NCBI RefSeq assembly: GCF_000429025.1
Contig: NZ_AUBB01000026.1
Location: 62,001-126,000, forward strand
Length of the DNA stretch: 64,000 nucleotides
Origin: Actinospineispora spinosispora DSM 44797
GTDB taxonomy: Bacteria > Actinomycetota > Actinomycetes > Mycobacteriales > Pseudonocardiaceae
Direction of reading: 5' to 3'
A program made the position numbers and the translations under genes. This document shows positions 30,517 through 38,160 of this stretch, piece by piece. Numbering within the stretch: position 1 is the first letter of the stretch; each line of letters opens with the position of its first letter. Under the pieces are notes generated by a model, which saw only the letters and a program-made list of their open reading frames with translations, did no database searches and was not told where the DNA came from.

Positions 30517-31311
30517 TCACCCGGTGTGGCGCCCCGCGACCACCGTGGCCCCCAGCTCCGCGCACTGGACGACGCGCGCGCTGAGCCCGCCGCGCAGGAA
30601 CGACTCGGCGGTGCTCGGTGCCTGCGTGACGCTGGTCTCGATCAGCAGGTAGCCGCCGGGTGCCAGCCAGCGCACCGCATCCGAGGCCACCCGCCGCTGC
30701 ACGTCGAGGCCGTCGGCGCCACCGTCCAGCGCGACCCGGGGCTCGTGCAGACGGGCCTCCGGCGGCATGAGCCGCATGGCATCCGTCGGCACGTACGGCG
30801 CATTGGCGACCAGGACATCGACCCGGCCCCGCAGGGCCGGGGGCAGCGGCTCGTACAGATCGCCCTGGAAGACCCGCCCATCGGGCAGGTTGCGGCGGGC
30901 GCAGCGCGCCGCCGACGGGTCGATGTCCGTGGCGTACAGCTCGATCGGGTCGAGGGCGGCGTGCAGGGCCTTACCGACCGCGCCGGAGCCGCAGCACAGG
31001 TCGACGACCACGGCCGGTCCGGTCGTGCTGAGGGTCGCATGCGCCGAGATCGCCTCGCGGACGAGCAGCTCGGTGCGTCTGCGCGGCACGAACACACCCG
31101 GCTCGACGAGGACCCGCAGCCCGCAGAAGTCGGCCCAGCCCAGCACGTACTCCAGCGGCAGGCCCGCGACGCGCCGGTCGACCATCGCGGCCAGGTCGGA
31201 CGGCGTCCGCGCGGAGGAGGTGAGCAACCGCGCTTCGTCCTCGGCGAACACACAGCCGGCGGCGCGCAGTCTGGCGACGATCGTGGTGTCGGTGTGGGGG
31301 GAGACAGACAT
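30517..31311 (-). CDS. PrmC/HemK-like protein-(glutamine-N5) methyltransferase
   Basis: This 264-residue protein has an N-terminal helical domain (LLTSSARTPSDLAAMVDRRVAGLPLEYVLGWADF) followed by a SAM-dependent methyltransferase fold. Motif I is VVDLCCGSGAVG and the catalytic NPPY is NAPY here (VLVANAPYVP). The FVPRRRTELLV segment is typical of PrmC. It is shorter and more divergent than housekeeping PrmC, so the target may not be release factors. The ATG at 31311 was chosen over one eight codons upstream. A short upstream ORF and competing hairpins lie in its leader. Confidence 0.8.
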   Translation of the reverse strand: MSVSPHTDTTIVARLRAAGCVFAEDEARLLTSSARTPSDLAAMVDRRVAGLPLEYVLGWADFCGLRVLVEPGVFVPRRRTELLVREAISAHATLSTTGPAVVVDLCCGSGAVGKALHAALDPIELYATDIDPSAARCARRNLPDGRVFQGDLYEPLPPALRGRVDVLVANAPYVPTDAMRLMPPEARLHEPRVALDGGADGLDVQRRVASDAVRWLAPGGYLLIETSVTQAPSTAESFLRGGLSARVVQCAELGATVVAGRHTG

Positions 31312-31356
31312 GGGAGGCCTTTCGATGATGCCCATCGGGCGCCCCCGCGTCGGCCC

Positions 31357-31425
31357 CTAAGCGGGGTCTGCCGACCGGTGTCGAGAGGGGAGCACCCGAT
31401 CCGAACCAGCGGTAATGGGGCTCAC
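31357..31425 (-). promoter_or_regulatory. Upstream ORF and attenuator-like leader of the methyltransferase gene
   Basis: On the minus strand a 22-codon frame runs from GTG (31423-31425), next to GGAGGAG, to TAG (31357-31359) and ends VLPSRHRSADPA; an internal GTG at 31393-31395 is an alternative start. The stop codon sits in a hairpin, GTCGG-CAGA-CCCC with GGGG-CCGAC. The stretch AGGGGCC after it can pair with GGCCTCCC next to the methyltransferase ATG, while CCCCGC can pair with GCGGGG. Such mutually exclusive pairings suggest translation-dependent control. Confidence 0.45.
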
Positions 31426-31453
31426 CTCCTCCGTCGGTCCGAGTCCAGCAACT

Positions 31454-31469
31454 GAGGTAACCCTACCTC
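31454..31469. promoter_or_regulatory. Inverted repeat GAGGTA-ACCC-TACCTC
   Basis: A perfect 6-bp inverted repeat with a 4-base centre lies in the ~300-bp spacer between the divergent methyltransferase and exchanger genes, next to the methyltransferase leader. It could be an operator for either gene. The remaining spacer up to 31636 shows no further structure I can name. Confidence 0.35.
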
Positions 31470-31635
31470 GCGCGAACGCATCGCCGCACGTCCCGAGGGG
31501 AGTGGACGCGCTTCGGGTCAGCGCATTCGATTTTTGCCTCCGGCATAAGAACGGTTTCGGCGTGCCTCACTTTTTGCAGCGGTTGCGAAAACAATGAAAC
31601 GCCTGAAATGGTGGTGGAGCTGGGAGGGAGAAGTA

Positions 31636-32697
31636 GTGCTGCATGTTCTGATGCTGCTGGTCTGCGCGGTGGTGATCTATCTATCGTGTGAATGGTTCGT
31701 GAACTCCGTCGAATGGTTGGGTCTGCAGCTGAACGTCGGATCGATGGCGGTCGGCACCGTTCTCGCCGCCGTCGGCACCGCACTGCCGGAAAGCGTGGTG
31801 ACGCTGGTCGCGGTCACCTTCGGTGGCGGGGAGCACGGCGCGGAGATCGGTGTCGGTGCGGCCATGGGCGGTCCGCTGGTCGTCGGCACCATCGCCTACG
31901 CGGCGGTCGGGGTGACGCTTCTGGTCACCCGGCGCAGGTCGTCCGGCAGTATTCCGCTCGCCGACGCGATGGCAGGCGGCGGCCGTTCGGAACGTCCCTC
32001 GGTGCTTCCGGCGCGCCCGCTCGGAATCCAGGGTGTGAACACCAGGCGACTGGCGCGCGACCAGACCTGGTTCCTCTCGATATTCGTGGTCAAGGTCGGT
32101 CTCGGCCTGGTGGCGTTTGCCATCAAGCCCTGGCTGGGACTGCTGTTCTTCGCTCTCTACGCGGTGTACTTCTGGCGTGAGCTGCGCGGCGGCAGCGAAG
32201 TGTCCGCCGCGGATCTCCCACCGCTGAAGCTGCAGCCGAAGCGCGCGACGCCGGCCAAGTGGGCCGTGTTCCTGCAGACCGGCTTCACGCTCGTCCTGAT
32301 CTTCGAGGCCTCGCGGCTGTTCGTCCAGCAGCTCGAATGGGCCGGGCCCGCGCTCGGCATGTCACCGGTGGTGGTGGCGATGCTGCTGGCGCCGGTCGCC
32401 ACGGAGCTGCCGGAGGTCATGAACGCCCTCATCTGGGTCCGCCAGGGCAAGACCCAGCTCGCCCTGGCGAACATCTCCGGCTCGATGATGATCCAGGCGA
32501 CCATCCCGTCCGGCCTCGGCCTGCTCTTCACCCCGTGGCTGTTCGACACTCCCCTGGTACTCGCCGGAATCGCCACGATCGCGGCAATCGGATACCTGCT
32601 GATTCTGCTGCGCTTCAGTCGGCTGACCCCGATTAGGCTGGCGATTGCCGCCGGGTTCTATGTCGCTTTTGCGCTTGTTCTCGCATTATTCAGCTGA
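31636..32697 (+). CDS. Cation exchanger of the CaCA family (calcium/cation:proton antiporter)
   Basis: This 353-residue membrane protein carries the two alpha-repeats of the Ca2+/cation antiporter superfamily: GTVLAAVGTALPESVVTLVA in the first half, and MLLAPVATELPEVMNALIWV followed by LALANISGSMMIQATIPSG in the second. About ten helices are visible, with a loop of ~70 residues in the middle. The GTG at 31636 follows GGAGGGAG; an in-frame ATG at 31594 has no ribosome site. It probably exports calcium or another divalent cation in exchange for protons. Confidence 0.82.
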   Translation: MLHVLMLLVCAVVIYLSCEWFVNSVEWLGLQLNVGSMAVGTVLAAVGTALPESVVTLVAVTFGGGEHGAEIGVGAAMGGPLVVGTIAYAAVGVTLLVTRRRSSGSIPLADAMAGGGRSERPSVLPARPLGIQGVNTRRLARDQTWFLSIFVVKVGLGLVAFAIKPWLGLLFFALYAVYFWRELRGGSEVSAADLPPLKLQPKRATPAKWAVFLQTGFTLVLIFEASRLFVQQLEWAGPALGMSPVVVAMLLAPVATELPEVMNALIWVRQGKTQLALANISGSMMIQATIPSGLGLLFTPWLFDTPLVLAGIATIAAIGYLLILLRFSRLTPIRLAIAAGFYVAFALVLALFS

Positions 32698-32710
32698 GCG
32701 GTGAATCCGT

Positions 32711-33178
32711 TCAGGACGTGCCCTCGTAGGCGGCCACGAGTGGGGCGATGTCCAGCTTGACCATGGTCAGCATCGTCTCCATCACACGCCGGGCCTTCTC
32801 TGGGTCCGGGTCGTGGTGCATGTCGATGAGCTGGGTGGGCACGACCTGCCAGGACACGCCGAACCGGTCCTTGAGCCAGCCGCAGGCACTCGCCTGGCCG
32901 CCGTCGATCAGCCGGGACCAGTAGTGGTCGACCTCGTCCTGGTCGGCGCACGGGATCTGGAACGACACGGCCTCGTTGAACGTGAACATGGGTCCCCCGT
33001 TGAGCGCCACGAACTTCTGCCCGTTGAGCTCGAACTCGACCGTGAGCACGGTGTCCGCCTCGCCCTGGCGCAGGACCCTGCCGACCGAGGAGTTCTTGAA
33101 GACGCTGACGTAGAAGCCGACCGCCTCTTCGGCCTGGGTGTCGAACCATAGGCACGTGGTGAACGCGGTGTCGGTCAT
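32711..33178 (-). CDS. VOC/PhnB-like (3-demethylubiquinone methyltransferase-fold) protein
   Basis: This 155-residue protein has the PhnB-like VOC pattern: FTTCLWFDTQAEEAVGFYVSVFKNSSVG, a FVALNGGPMFTFNEAVSFQI strand pair, and DHYWSRLIDGGQASACGWLKDRFGVSWQVVP. These glyoxalase-fold proteins are widespread and mostly uncharacterised despite the database name. The ATG at 33178 follows AGGAGG at the usual distance. Confidence 0.88.
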   Translation of the reverse strand: MTDTAFTTCLWFDTQAEEAVGFYVSVFKNSSVGRVLRQGEADTVLTVEFELNGQKFVALNGGPMFTFNEAVSFQIPCADQDEVDHYWSRLIDGGQASACGWLKDRFGVSWQVVPTQLIDMHHDPDPEKARRVMETMLTMVKLDIAPLVAAYEGTS

Positions 33179-33282
33179 GGGATTCCTCCTGAGATCGCCG
33201 TGAGCACATCGGTCGAGGTACTGACCCGGCCCGCGAGCGCAACTCATCGGGTTCGCCGCTATCACTGTCTGCCCGTGCTGGG

Positions 33283-33295
33283 TACAGTCCTGCTG
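33283..33295 (+). promoter_or_regulatory. -10 element placing a leaderless start
   Basis: TACAGT ends six bases before the GTG start of the trehalose-phosphatase gene, and no ribosome site precedes that GTG. Transcription should begin at the start codon, as for the AarF and DUF4177 genes in this window. Confidence 0.5.
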
Positions 33296-34125
33296 TGGCC
33301 ACCAGAATCCTGCAGGTCAGTGACTTGGCGGACGATTCGATTGCACGGCGCGCCATCGGTTCGGTCGTGACGAACCGCGCCTGTGCCGGCCTTTTCTTCG
33401 ACTTCGACGGCGTATTGGCGAACATCCAGAACGATCCGGAGACGGTCGAGCCACTGCCGGAGATCCCGGCGCTTCTCGGCGATCTGGCAGTTGGGGTGGC
33501 CGTGGTCGCGGTGATCTCTTCCCGGCCGGCCGAATTCCTGTGGAAGCGCCTGGGGTCGGTGGAGAAGCTGACGATCCTCGGGCTCTACGGTCTGGAGCAG
33601 GCCGACCGCGGTGGCGACGTGACGGTGGTGCCTGAGGCCCGCGAGTGGCTGAACATCGTGCCGCTGATCGTGGCCGCGGCTCGCGACGAATTGTCCGGAA
33701 GTGTGTACATCGAGGACAAGAAGCTGTCGGTGGGTCTGCACTACCGGGCGGATCCCGGTAAACGGTCCGAGGTCGAGGACTGGGCGGTCTCGGCCCGGTC
33801 GAGATGGGGCGTCAAGGTGCAGCCCGGGCGTCTGGCCGTGGAGCTCAAGCCGGACCTGGGAGTCGACAAGGGAACCACACTGGAGAAGTGGTCCGCCGAA
33901 CTGTCGAGCGTCTGGTACTGCGGGGACGACCTCGGAGATCTGCCCGCTTTCGACTATCTGACACGTCGAGCGGCAGCGGCCGGCAAGGACGACTTCTCGC
34001 CGCTGGCGGTCGGGGTGGGCAATGACACCGTCGTGCCGGAGGTCCAGGCGGCGGCGGACATCTTCGTCGAGTCACCGGACGTCCTCTGCCGCTTGTTGAG
34101 GCTGCTACGTGCAGAGTTGCGCTAG
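33295..34125 (+). CDS. otsB: HAD-family trehalose-6-phosphate phosphatase
   Basis: This 276-residue protein has HAD motif I GLFFDFDGVLANI, motif II AVISSRP, the TPP-specific cap segment LTILGLYGLEQ and KLSVGLHYR, the LAVELKPDLGVDKGTTL substrate loop, and motif III/IV VWYCGDDLGDLPAFDYL. This is the pattern of OtsB, which completes trehalose synthesis. No otsA is adjacent. The start is a GTG without a ribosome site. It is convergent with the unknown membrane protein, with a 4-bp overlap. Confidence 0.85.
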   Translation: MATRILQVSDLADDSIARRAIGSVVTNRACAGLFFDFDGVLANIQNDPETVEPLPEIPALLGDLAVGVAVVAVISSRPAEFLWKRLGSVEKLTILGLYGLEQADRGGDVTVVPEAREWLNIVPLIVAAARDELSGSVYIEDKKLSVGLHYRADPGKRSEVEDWAVSARSRWGVKVQPGRLAVELKPDLGVDKGTTLEKWSAELSSVWYCGDDLGDLPAFDYLTRRAAAAGKDDFSPLAVGVGNDTVVPEVQAAADIFVESPDVLCRLLRLLRAELR

Positions 34126-35078
34126 AGCTGCTTCGGGGGCTTCCGCTTGAAGTCGCAGACCCATTCCATCGCCGTGGCATCGTCGGGATCCGACTCCCGG
34201 CCCTGTGCGCTCGACTCGAACCCTGTTGATGCCCGGGGAAGGAATATGCGATACAGCACGCCGAAGTCGTTGGTGCCGTACTTCTCGAATTTCCGCCAGT
34301 CCGTCAGCTGGTCGACCGCCGCGGCGGTCGCGGCCGTGCAGGTGCCCGCGCACACGAATACTTTCTTCTTCTTCTCGACGGTGAGGCGGCAGACCACGAA
34401 GTAGTCTTCTATGTGGTCTTCTCCTTCGGTTCGGATGTAGTCGCGCGGGTAGACGCCCAGGGCTCGGATACCGCGGAGTGCTTTTCCGTCAGGATCGTTC
34501 CGGCGGATGAACTCAAAGAACCGCATGTCATCGGCGTTCTTGGGGCGATGCCGAAAGATGTGATGGGTGAGTAGATTGTAGATCGGGCCACCTATGAGGA
34601 TGGTGCAGGTGTTCTCGCGCAGGCTCGCCGAGATCGCGTTCGAGTCGTAGGAGACCTCTCCGCCGGGAGTCACTCTCGTGTTCTGGCGGAATGAAGGGCT
34701 GTGCTCGATCGTCGAGAGTATCCGGTCCGCGCCCGAACGGGTGCCGAATATGGTGGTCAGGATCCAGGAGAAAGAGCCGCTGCGCATTAGAGCCGCGAAC
34801 TCGAGGGCGTGCTTGTATTCCAGCTCGGTCATGGCGTCGCCATGAAAGCCTTCCTTGATCTCGGCTGTTCCTCGCGTTCCTCCCGGGTTGACCGCAATGG
34901 TCGACAGGAAGATCTTGATGCTGCTGCCGCCGCTGGCCACGCCGAAGAACCGACGGACCCCTCGACTCCGATATCCGGTGAGGATTGCCAGTGCGATGAA
35001 GCCGACGACGAACGCGGCGATGATGTTCGCTGCCACGTTGACCAGAAGATCGACGACGATGGATCCATCCTGAGTCAA
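34122..35078 (-). CDS. Membrane-anchored protein of unknown family with GGP and AGT-AAT motifs
   Basis: This 318-residue protein has one N-terminal transmembrane helix (VAANIIAAFVVGFIALAIL). The rest is a cytosolic domain with alternating strands and helices. Notable are CTILIGGPIYNLLTHHIF near the middle, and VVCRLTVEKKKKVFVCAGTCTAATAAAVDQL later. Conserved-looking GGP-x2-N and AGT-x2-AAT turns suggest a Rossmann-like nucleotide- or ligand-binding fold. I do not recognise the family. Base composition is visibly less GC-rich than its neighbours, and the gene stands alone, which fits recent acquisition. Confidence 0.7.
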   Translation of the reverse strand: MTQDGSIVVDLLVNVAANIIAAFVVGFIALAILTGYRSRGVRRFFGVASGGSSIKIFLSTIAVNPGGTRGTAEIKEGFHGDAMTELEYKHALEFAALMRSGSFSWILTTIFGTRSGADRILSTIEHSPSFRQNTRVTPGGEVSYDSNAISASLRENTCTILIGGPIYNLLTHHIFRHRPKNADDMRFFEFIRRNDPDGKALRGIRALGVYPRDYIRTEGEDHIEDYFVVCRLTVEKKKKVFVCAGTCTAATAAAVDQLTDWRKFEKYGTNDFGVLYRIFLPRASTGFESSAQGRESDPDDATAMEWVCDFKRKPPKQL

Positions 35079-35189
35079 GATGCACTCCGAACGCAGTAGC
35101 GGACGCGATCGCTGGGTGTTGACCTGGGATGAGTCGCCGACAAGGTGATCTATGTTACATGAGAAGTGGTGTTGCGTGGGTCGGATGAG

Positions 35190-35855
35190 TCAGGTGCGTT
35201 CCCGTCGTAGGACGACCGCGGTCGCGGCGAGGAACAGGTAGCCGGGGAAGCGGCCCGCCGGGATGAACGGGACCACGAGTGCCGACGGCAGCATCGGGGT
35301 GGCGAAGTTCAGCGCGGACAGCAGGCCCAGCGCGGCGATGACGAACCCCGCGACGGTCAGCCAGCCGGGCAGTCGCCCGGAGCGTCGCCCGGCGATGGCG
35401 GTGGTGCCGATCAGGACGGCCAGCGCGACGACGTGTCCAGGACCGCCGATCATGAACCCGAGGTGGTAGATCGCCGCGGCGAGCGCGGGCTGGTCGGCCA
35501 GCTCGGGCAGGGACAGGACGTTGAACAGCGCCGCGCCGACGAACAGGGCGCTCGCCGCGAGCGTGCCGGCGGCGACGAGCTGGGGCGCCGCACGGCCACC
35601 GAACGTCGCGGCCAGACCCGCGGTGAACACCACGAGCCCGACGGCCGCCACCGCCTGGCTCAGCTCGTTGATCGAGGTCACCACGTGGTGGCCGCTGAAG
35701 TAGGCCAGTACCTGGGCTGGGGTGCTGGTGGGGGTCGGATAGGTGCCGAACGTCGGCGCCAGCCCGGCGAGGAACACCACGACGAACCCGATGCCAGCCC
35801 TCAGTCGTGGGTCTGTGTCGGGTCGTGTGCTGCCTGGGGTCTCGATGACGGCCAT
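35190..35855 (-). CDS. Six-helix integral membrane protein of unknown function
   Basis: The 221 residues contain about six hydrophobic helices (GIGFVVVFLAGLAPTFG, AVAAVGLVVFTAGLAAT, LVAAGTLAASALFVGAAL, LGFMIGGPGHVVALAVLI, LTVAGFVIAALGLLSAL, FPGYLFLAATAVVL). Actinobacteria have many proteins of this sort near TetR genes. No motif points to a substrate. Its upstream region runs into the nested repeat at 35962-36084. Confidence 0.65.
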   Translation of the reverse strand: MAVIETPGSTRPDTDPRLRAGIGFVVVFLAGLAPTFGTYPTPTSTPAQVLAYFSGHHVVTSINELSQAVAAVGLVVFTAGLAATFGGRAAPQLVAAGTLAASALFVGAALFNVLSLPELADQPALAAAIYHLGFMIGGPGHVVALAVLIGTTAIAGRRSGRLPGWLTVAGFVIAALGLLSALNFATPMLPSALVVPFIPAGRFPGYLFLAATAVVLRRERT

Positions 35856-35961
35856 CGGGCCAGCCTGCGCGCGGGCGGAGCTCGTGTCGTCGGTCCTGGG
35901 GAGTGTTCAGGGGTACCGCGCTCGGCGTAGCGGGGCTCAGCCCTTTCTGGGGTGCGGAGGG

Positions 35962-36084
35962 CTCGTGAGTGCTGAGGCCGCCTGTAGCCGGTCTACGCAC
36001 TCACGACGGAAAAGCTGTCGTGAGTGCGTAGACCGGCTACGCCTTCGGCGCCGCTACGCGGTAGGCGGCCTCATCACTCACGAG
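35962..36084. repeat. Family-1 nested palindrome, composite copy 2
   Basis: The outer arms (35962-35983, starting CTCGTGAGTGCTGAGG; 36063-36084, ending CATCACTCACGAG) pair with one mismatch. At their exact centre sits a second palindrome with perfect 24-bp arms: 35984-36007 (starting GTAGCCGGTCTACG) and 36017-36040 (ending AGACCGGCTAC), around the loop GGAAAAGCT. Its right flank CTACGCCTTCGGCGCC is shared with the copy at 23163-23280. The stop codon of the DUF4177 gene (36078-36080) lies in the right outer arm. Confidence 0.93.
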
Positions 36085-36269
36085 GCTGGGCGCTTCAGGA
36101 TTACTGCCAGGTCCATGGCCTGGCCCGCGCCCGTGCTGGGTGAGACGGTGCTGACCGCTTCCCAGCCGTCGCGGCCGAGATCGGTGAGGTCCTTCTCGAT
36201 CTGCTCGTACTTGAAGCCCTTCCAACCGAACTTGTGGACGACCACCTTGTACTCCCACTGCGCGGCCAT
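36078..36269 (-). CDS. DUF4177 protein
   Basis: This 63-residue protein has the DUF4177 pattern: AQWEYKVVVHKFGWKGFKYEQIEKDL, then the invariant-looking LGRDGWEAVSTVSP and a C-terminal strand AVILKRP. The family is small, cytosolic and uncharacterised. The ATG at 36269 was chosen on family length. The stop codon is inside the nested palindrome. A second DUF4177 gene is at 56418-56600. Confidence 0.8.
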   Translation of the reverse strand: MAAQWEYKVVVHKFGWKGFKYEQIEKDLTDLGRDGWEAVSTVSPSTGAGQAMDLAVILKRPAS

Positions 36270-36332
36270 GCGTCGATCTCCCTCGTCGTCGGTTGCGAGC
36301 CGCAACGATACGAGCCGGTTCGTCTCGCGTCA

Positions 36333-36345
36333 AGACGATCCGTCT
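36333..36345. promoter_or_regulatory. TetR operator candidate AGACG-ATC-CGTCT
   Basis: A perfect 5-bp inverted repeat with a 3-base centre, followed by a further CGTCT, lies 21 bp before the TetR start at 36367 in the spacer shared with the divergent DUF4177 gene. Its core resembles the CTAGACG-CAA-CGTCTAG operator at 39342-39358, whose TetR is a paralogue. Confidence 0.5.
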
Positions 36346-36366
36346 CGTCTGCGATATGCTTTCTCG

Positions 36367-36948
36367 ATGACGCCGTCCACGCCCGATCCCACCCGGCGCA
36401 ATGAGCATTCGCGTCGGGCGATCCTGGCGGCCGCCGTCGATCTGATCAGCGAGCTGGGCTACGAGCAGGTCTCGATCGAGGCGATCGCCCGTCGAGCGGG
36501 TGTCGGCAAGCAGACGATCTACCGGTGGTGGCCCTCGAAGGGCGCCGTCGCGCTCGAAGCACTCGACGACAGCCTCTCCTCGGTCGTCAGCTTCCCGGAC
36601 TCCGACGACCTCGTCGAGGATCTGCGCACCCAGATGAAAGGGGTCACCCGGCTGCTCGGGTCGACCCAGGTCGGGCCCGTCTACCAGGGGCTGATCGCCG
36701 CCGCGCAGTCCGACCCCGCGCTGTCCCGCGCCCACCTGGACACGGTCATCGAACCGGCCATCGTGGCGTGCCGTGAGCGGCTCGCGCGCGCGAGGCAGCA
36801 TGGTCAGCTGCGCGCCGACGCCGACGAGCAGGCGCTCATCGACATGCTCTACGGGGCGATCTACTACCGGCTGCTGCTGCACACCCGGCCGCTGGAGGAG
36901 GACCAGGTCGACGCTGTGCTGGACATCGCGGTCAAGGGGTTTCAGTAG
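36367..36948 (+). CDS. TetR-family regulator
   Basis: This 193-residue protein has the TetR HTH RRAILAAAVDLISELGYEQVSIEAIARRAGVGKQTIYRWWPSKGAVALEAL, with the YRWWPSK recognition end shared with the TetR encoded at 38731-39312. The C-terminal domain (GVTRLLGSTQVGPVYQGLIAAAQSDP) resembles TetR_C_11/16 types. Target genes are uncertain; the divergent DUF4177 gene and its own promoter are nearest. It overlaps the convergent FAD-monooxygenase gene by 7 bp. Confidence 0.88.
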   Translation: MTPSTPDPTRRNEHSRRAILAAAVDLISELGYEQVSIEAIARRAGVGKQTIYRWWPSKGAVALEALDDSLSSVVSFPDSDDLVEDLRTQMKGVTRLLGSTQVGPVYQGLIAAAQSDPALSRAHLDTVIEPAIVACRERLARARQHGQLRADADEQALIDMLYGAIYYRLLLHTRPLEEDQVDAVLDIAVKGFQ

Positions 36949-38057
36949 TCCGCGAGGGTGATCGCGTGTGAGGCCTCGGCCAGCGCGTCCGGCCTCGACA
37001 GTGCACCTCCGTCCCGCGTGGCCAACGCCTGGTTCGCGGCGACGTACCCGGCCATTGCCCGCCGGTAGCCGTCGAACCCCGCGCGATGGTCGTCGGCGGT
37101 GCTCAGCTCGCCGGCCAGCACGTAGCCGCCGACCAGCGCGAGGCTCGTGCCCTGGCCGGACATCGGTGATGCGCAGTGCGCGGCGTCGCCGGCCAGCACG
37201 ATCCGGCCCGCGGACCAGCTCGTCAGCTTGATCTGGCACATCTGGTCGAAGTAGAAGTCCGGCGCCCGCCACATCGCGTCCAGCAGCCGGGGCAGCTCCC
37301 AGCCGACCTCGGCGAAGTGTTCGGCGAGGAACTCCTTCTGCCGCTGGGTGTCCCGATGTCCGGGGGTGTCCGAGGTGGACCGGAAGTTGAGGATCGTCCG
37401 AGCCTCGGTGTTGTGCCGCGCGCTCATCACGACGACCAGGTGGTCCGGGGTTCGCAGGCCGGTCTGCCAGTGGTCGAGGTCCAGGAAGTTCTCCGAGCTG
37501 AAGATCGCGATGTGCCGGCCGAGCGGATGCGCGAACCGGTCCTCCGCTCCGAATGCGAGCGCCCGGACCTGCGAGTGCAGCCCGTCCGCGCCGACGACCA
37601 GGTCGAACCGGCGTGGTTGCGCGTGCTCGAAGGTGACGTCGACCCCGCTGTCGTCCTGCATCATCGCGGTGACCGAATCGCCGAACCGGAACTCGACGGT
37701 CCGCCCGATCGCCTCTGTCAGGATGCGGCTGAGGTCGTCCCGCATGAGCTCGACGTCGTCGTTGGCGATGACGCCGCCGGTCAGGGTCGTGCCGGTGTCG
37801 CGCATCAGCTCGCGGCCGGCCGCGTCCACCATGTTCATTCCCCGGATGGCGGTCCGCGCGCCCCGCACCTGGTCGAGTACCCCCATGCGCTCGACGACGC
37901 CCAGCGCCGACCCTCGGACGTCGATCGCCTGTCCACCGGCCCTCGGCGCCGGTGCGCGTTCCACCACCGTCACCCGCCACCCGTGCCTGGCCAGCCAGTA
38001 CGCGGTGGACACACCGGCGATGCCGGCTCCGGACACCAGGACGTTTCCCGTTCTCAT
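36942..38057 (-). CDS. FAD-dependent monooxygenase (PHBH/TetX-like)
   Basis: This 371-residue protein starts NVLVSGAGIAGVSTAYWLARHGWRVTVVERAP, the FAD-binding GxGxxG. It has the DG motif in LVVGADGLHSQVR and the second FAD motif in IVLAGDAAHCASPMSGQGTSLALVGG. This is the aromatic-hydroxylase class (TetX, PgaE and relatives), often acting on antibiotics or aromatic rings. GGGGAGGA precedes the ATG at 38057. It is divergent from a TetR gene with a shared operator-like repeat, so it is probably TetR-controlled. Confidence 0.9.
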   Translation of the reverse strand: MRTGNVLVSGAGIAGVSTAYWLARHGWRVTVVERAPAPRAGGQAIDVRGSALGVVERMGVLDQVRGARTAIRGMNMVDAAGRELMRDTGTTLTGGVIANDDVELMRDDLSRILTEAIGRTVEFRFGDSVTAMMQDDSGVDVTFEHAQPRRFDLVVGADGLHSQVRALAFGAEDRFAHPLGRHIAIFSSENFLDLDHWQTGLRTPDHLVVVMSARHNTEARTILNFRSTSDTPGHRDTQRQKEFLAEHFAEVGWELPRLLDAMWRAPDFYFDQMCQIKLTSWSAGRIVLAGDAAHCASPMSGQGTSLALVGGYVLAGELSTADDHRAGFDGYRRAMAGYVAANQALATRDGGALSRPDALAEASHAITLADY

Positions 38058-38109
38058 CTGTTCCTCCCCAAGGCCGATCAGTGGTCTCGAGACTGACTGT
38101 ACGAATGTC

Positions 38110-38138
38110 TGAGACAAATGTGCAAGACGTTCGTCTCA
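38110..38138. promoter_or_regulatory. Inverted-repeat operator TGAGAC-N17-GTCTCA
   Basis: TGAGAC (38110-38115) and GTCTCA (38133-38138) are perfect arms, with further paired bases inside (AA/TT, GT/AC). It lies in the 103-bp spacer between the divergent monooxygenase (start 38057) and TetR (start 38161) genes, fitting a shared TetR operator. Confidence 0.65.
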
Positions 38139-38160
38139 AATGTGGGCTAGCATGCTCCGC

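Noticed and set aside
31336..31480. Possible metal riboswitch (yybP-ykoY or M-box) before the cation exchanger
   Set aside because: A GGGGAGCA stretch is suggestive, but the other conserved loops of those riboswitches cannot be found. The opposite-strand uORF leader explains the structure better.
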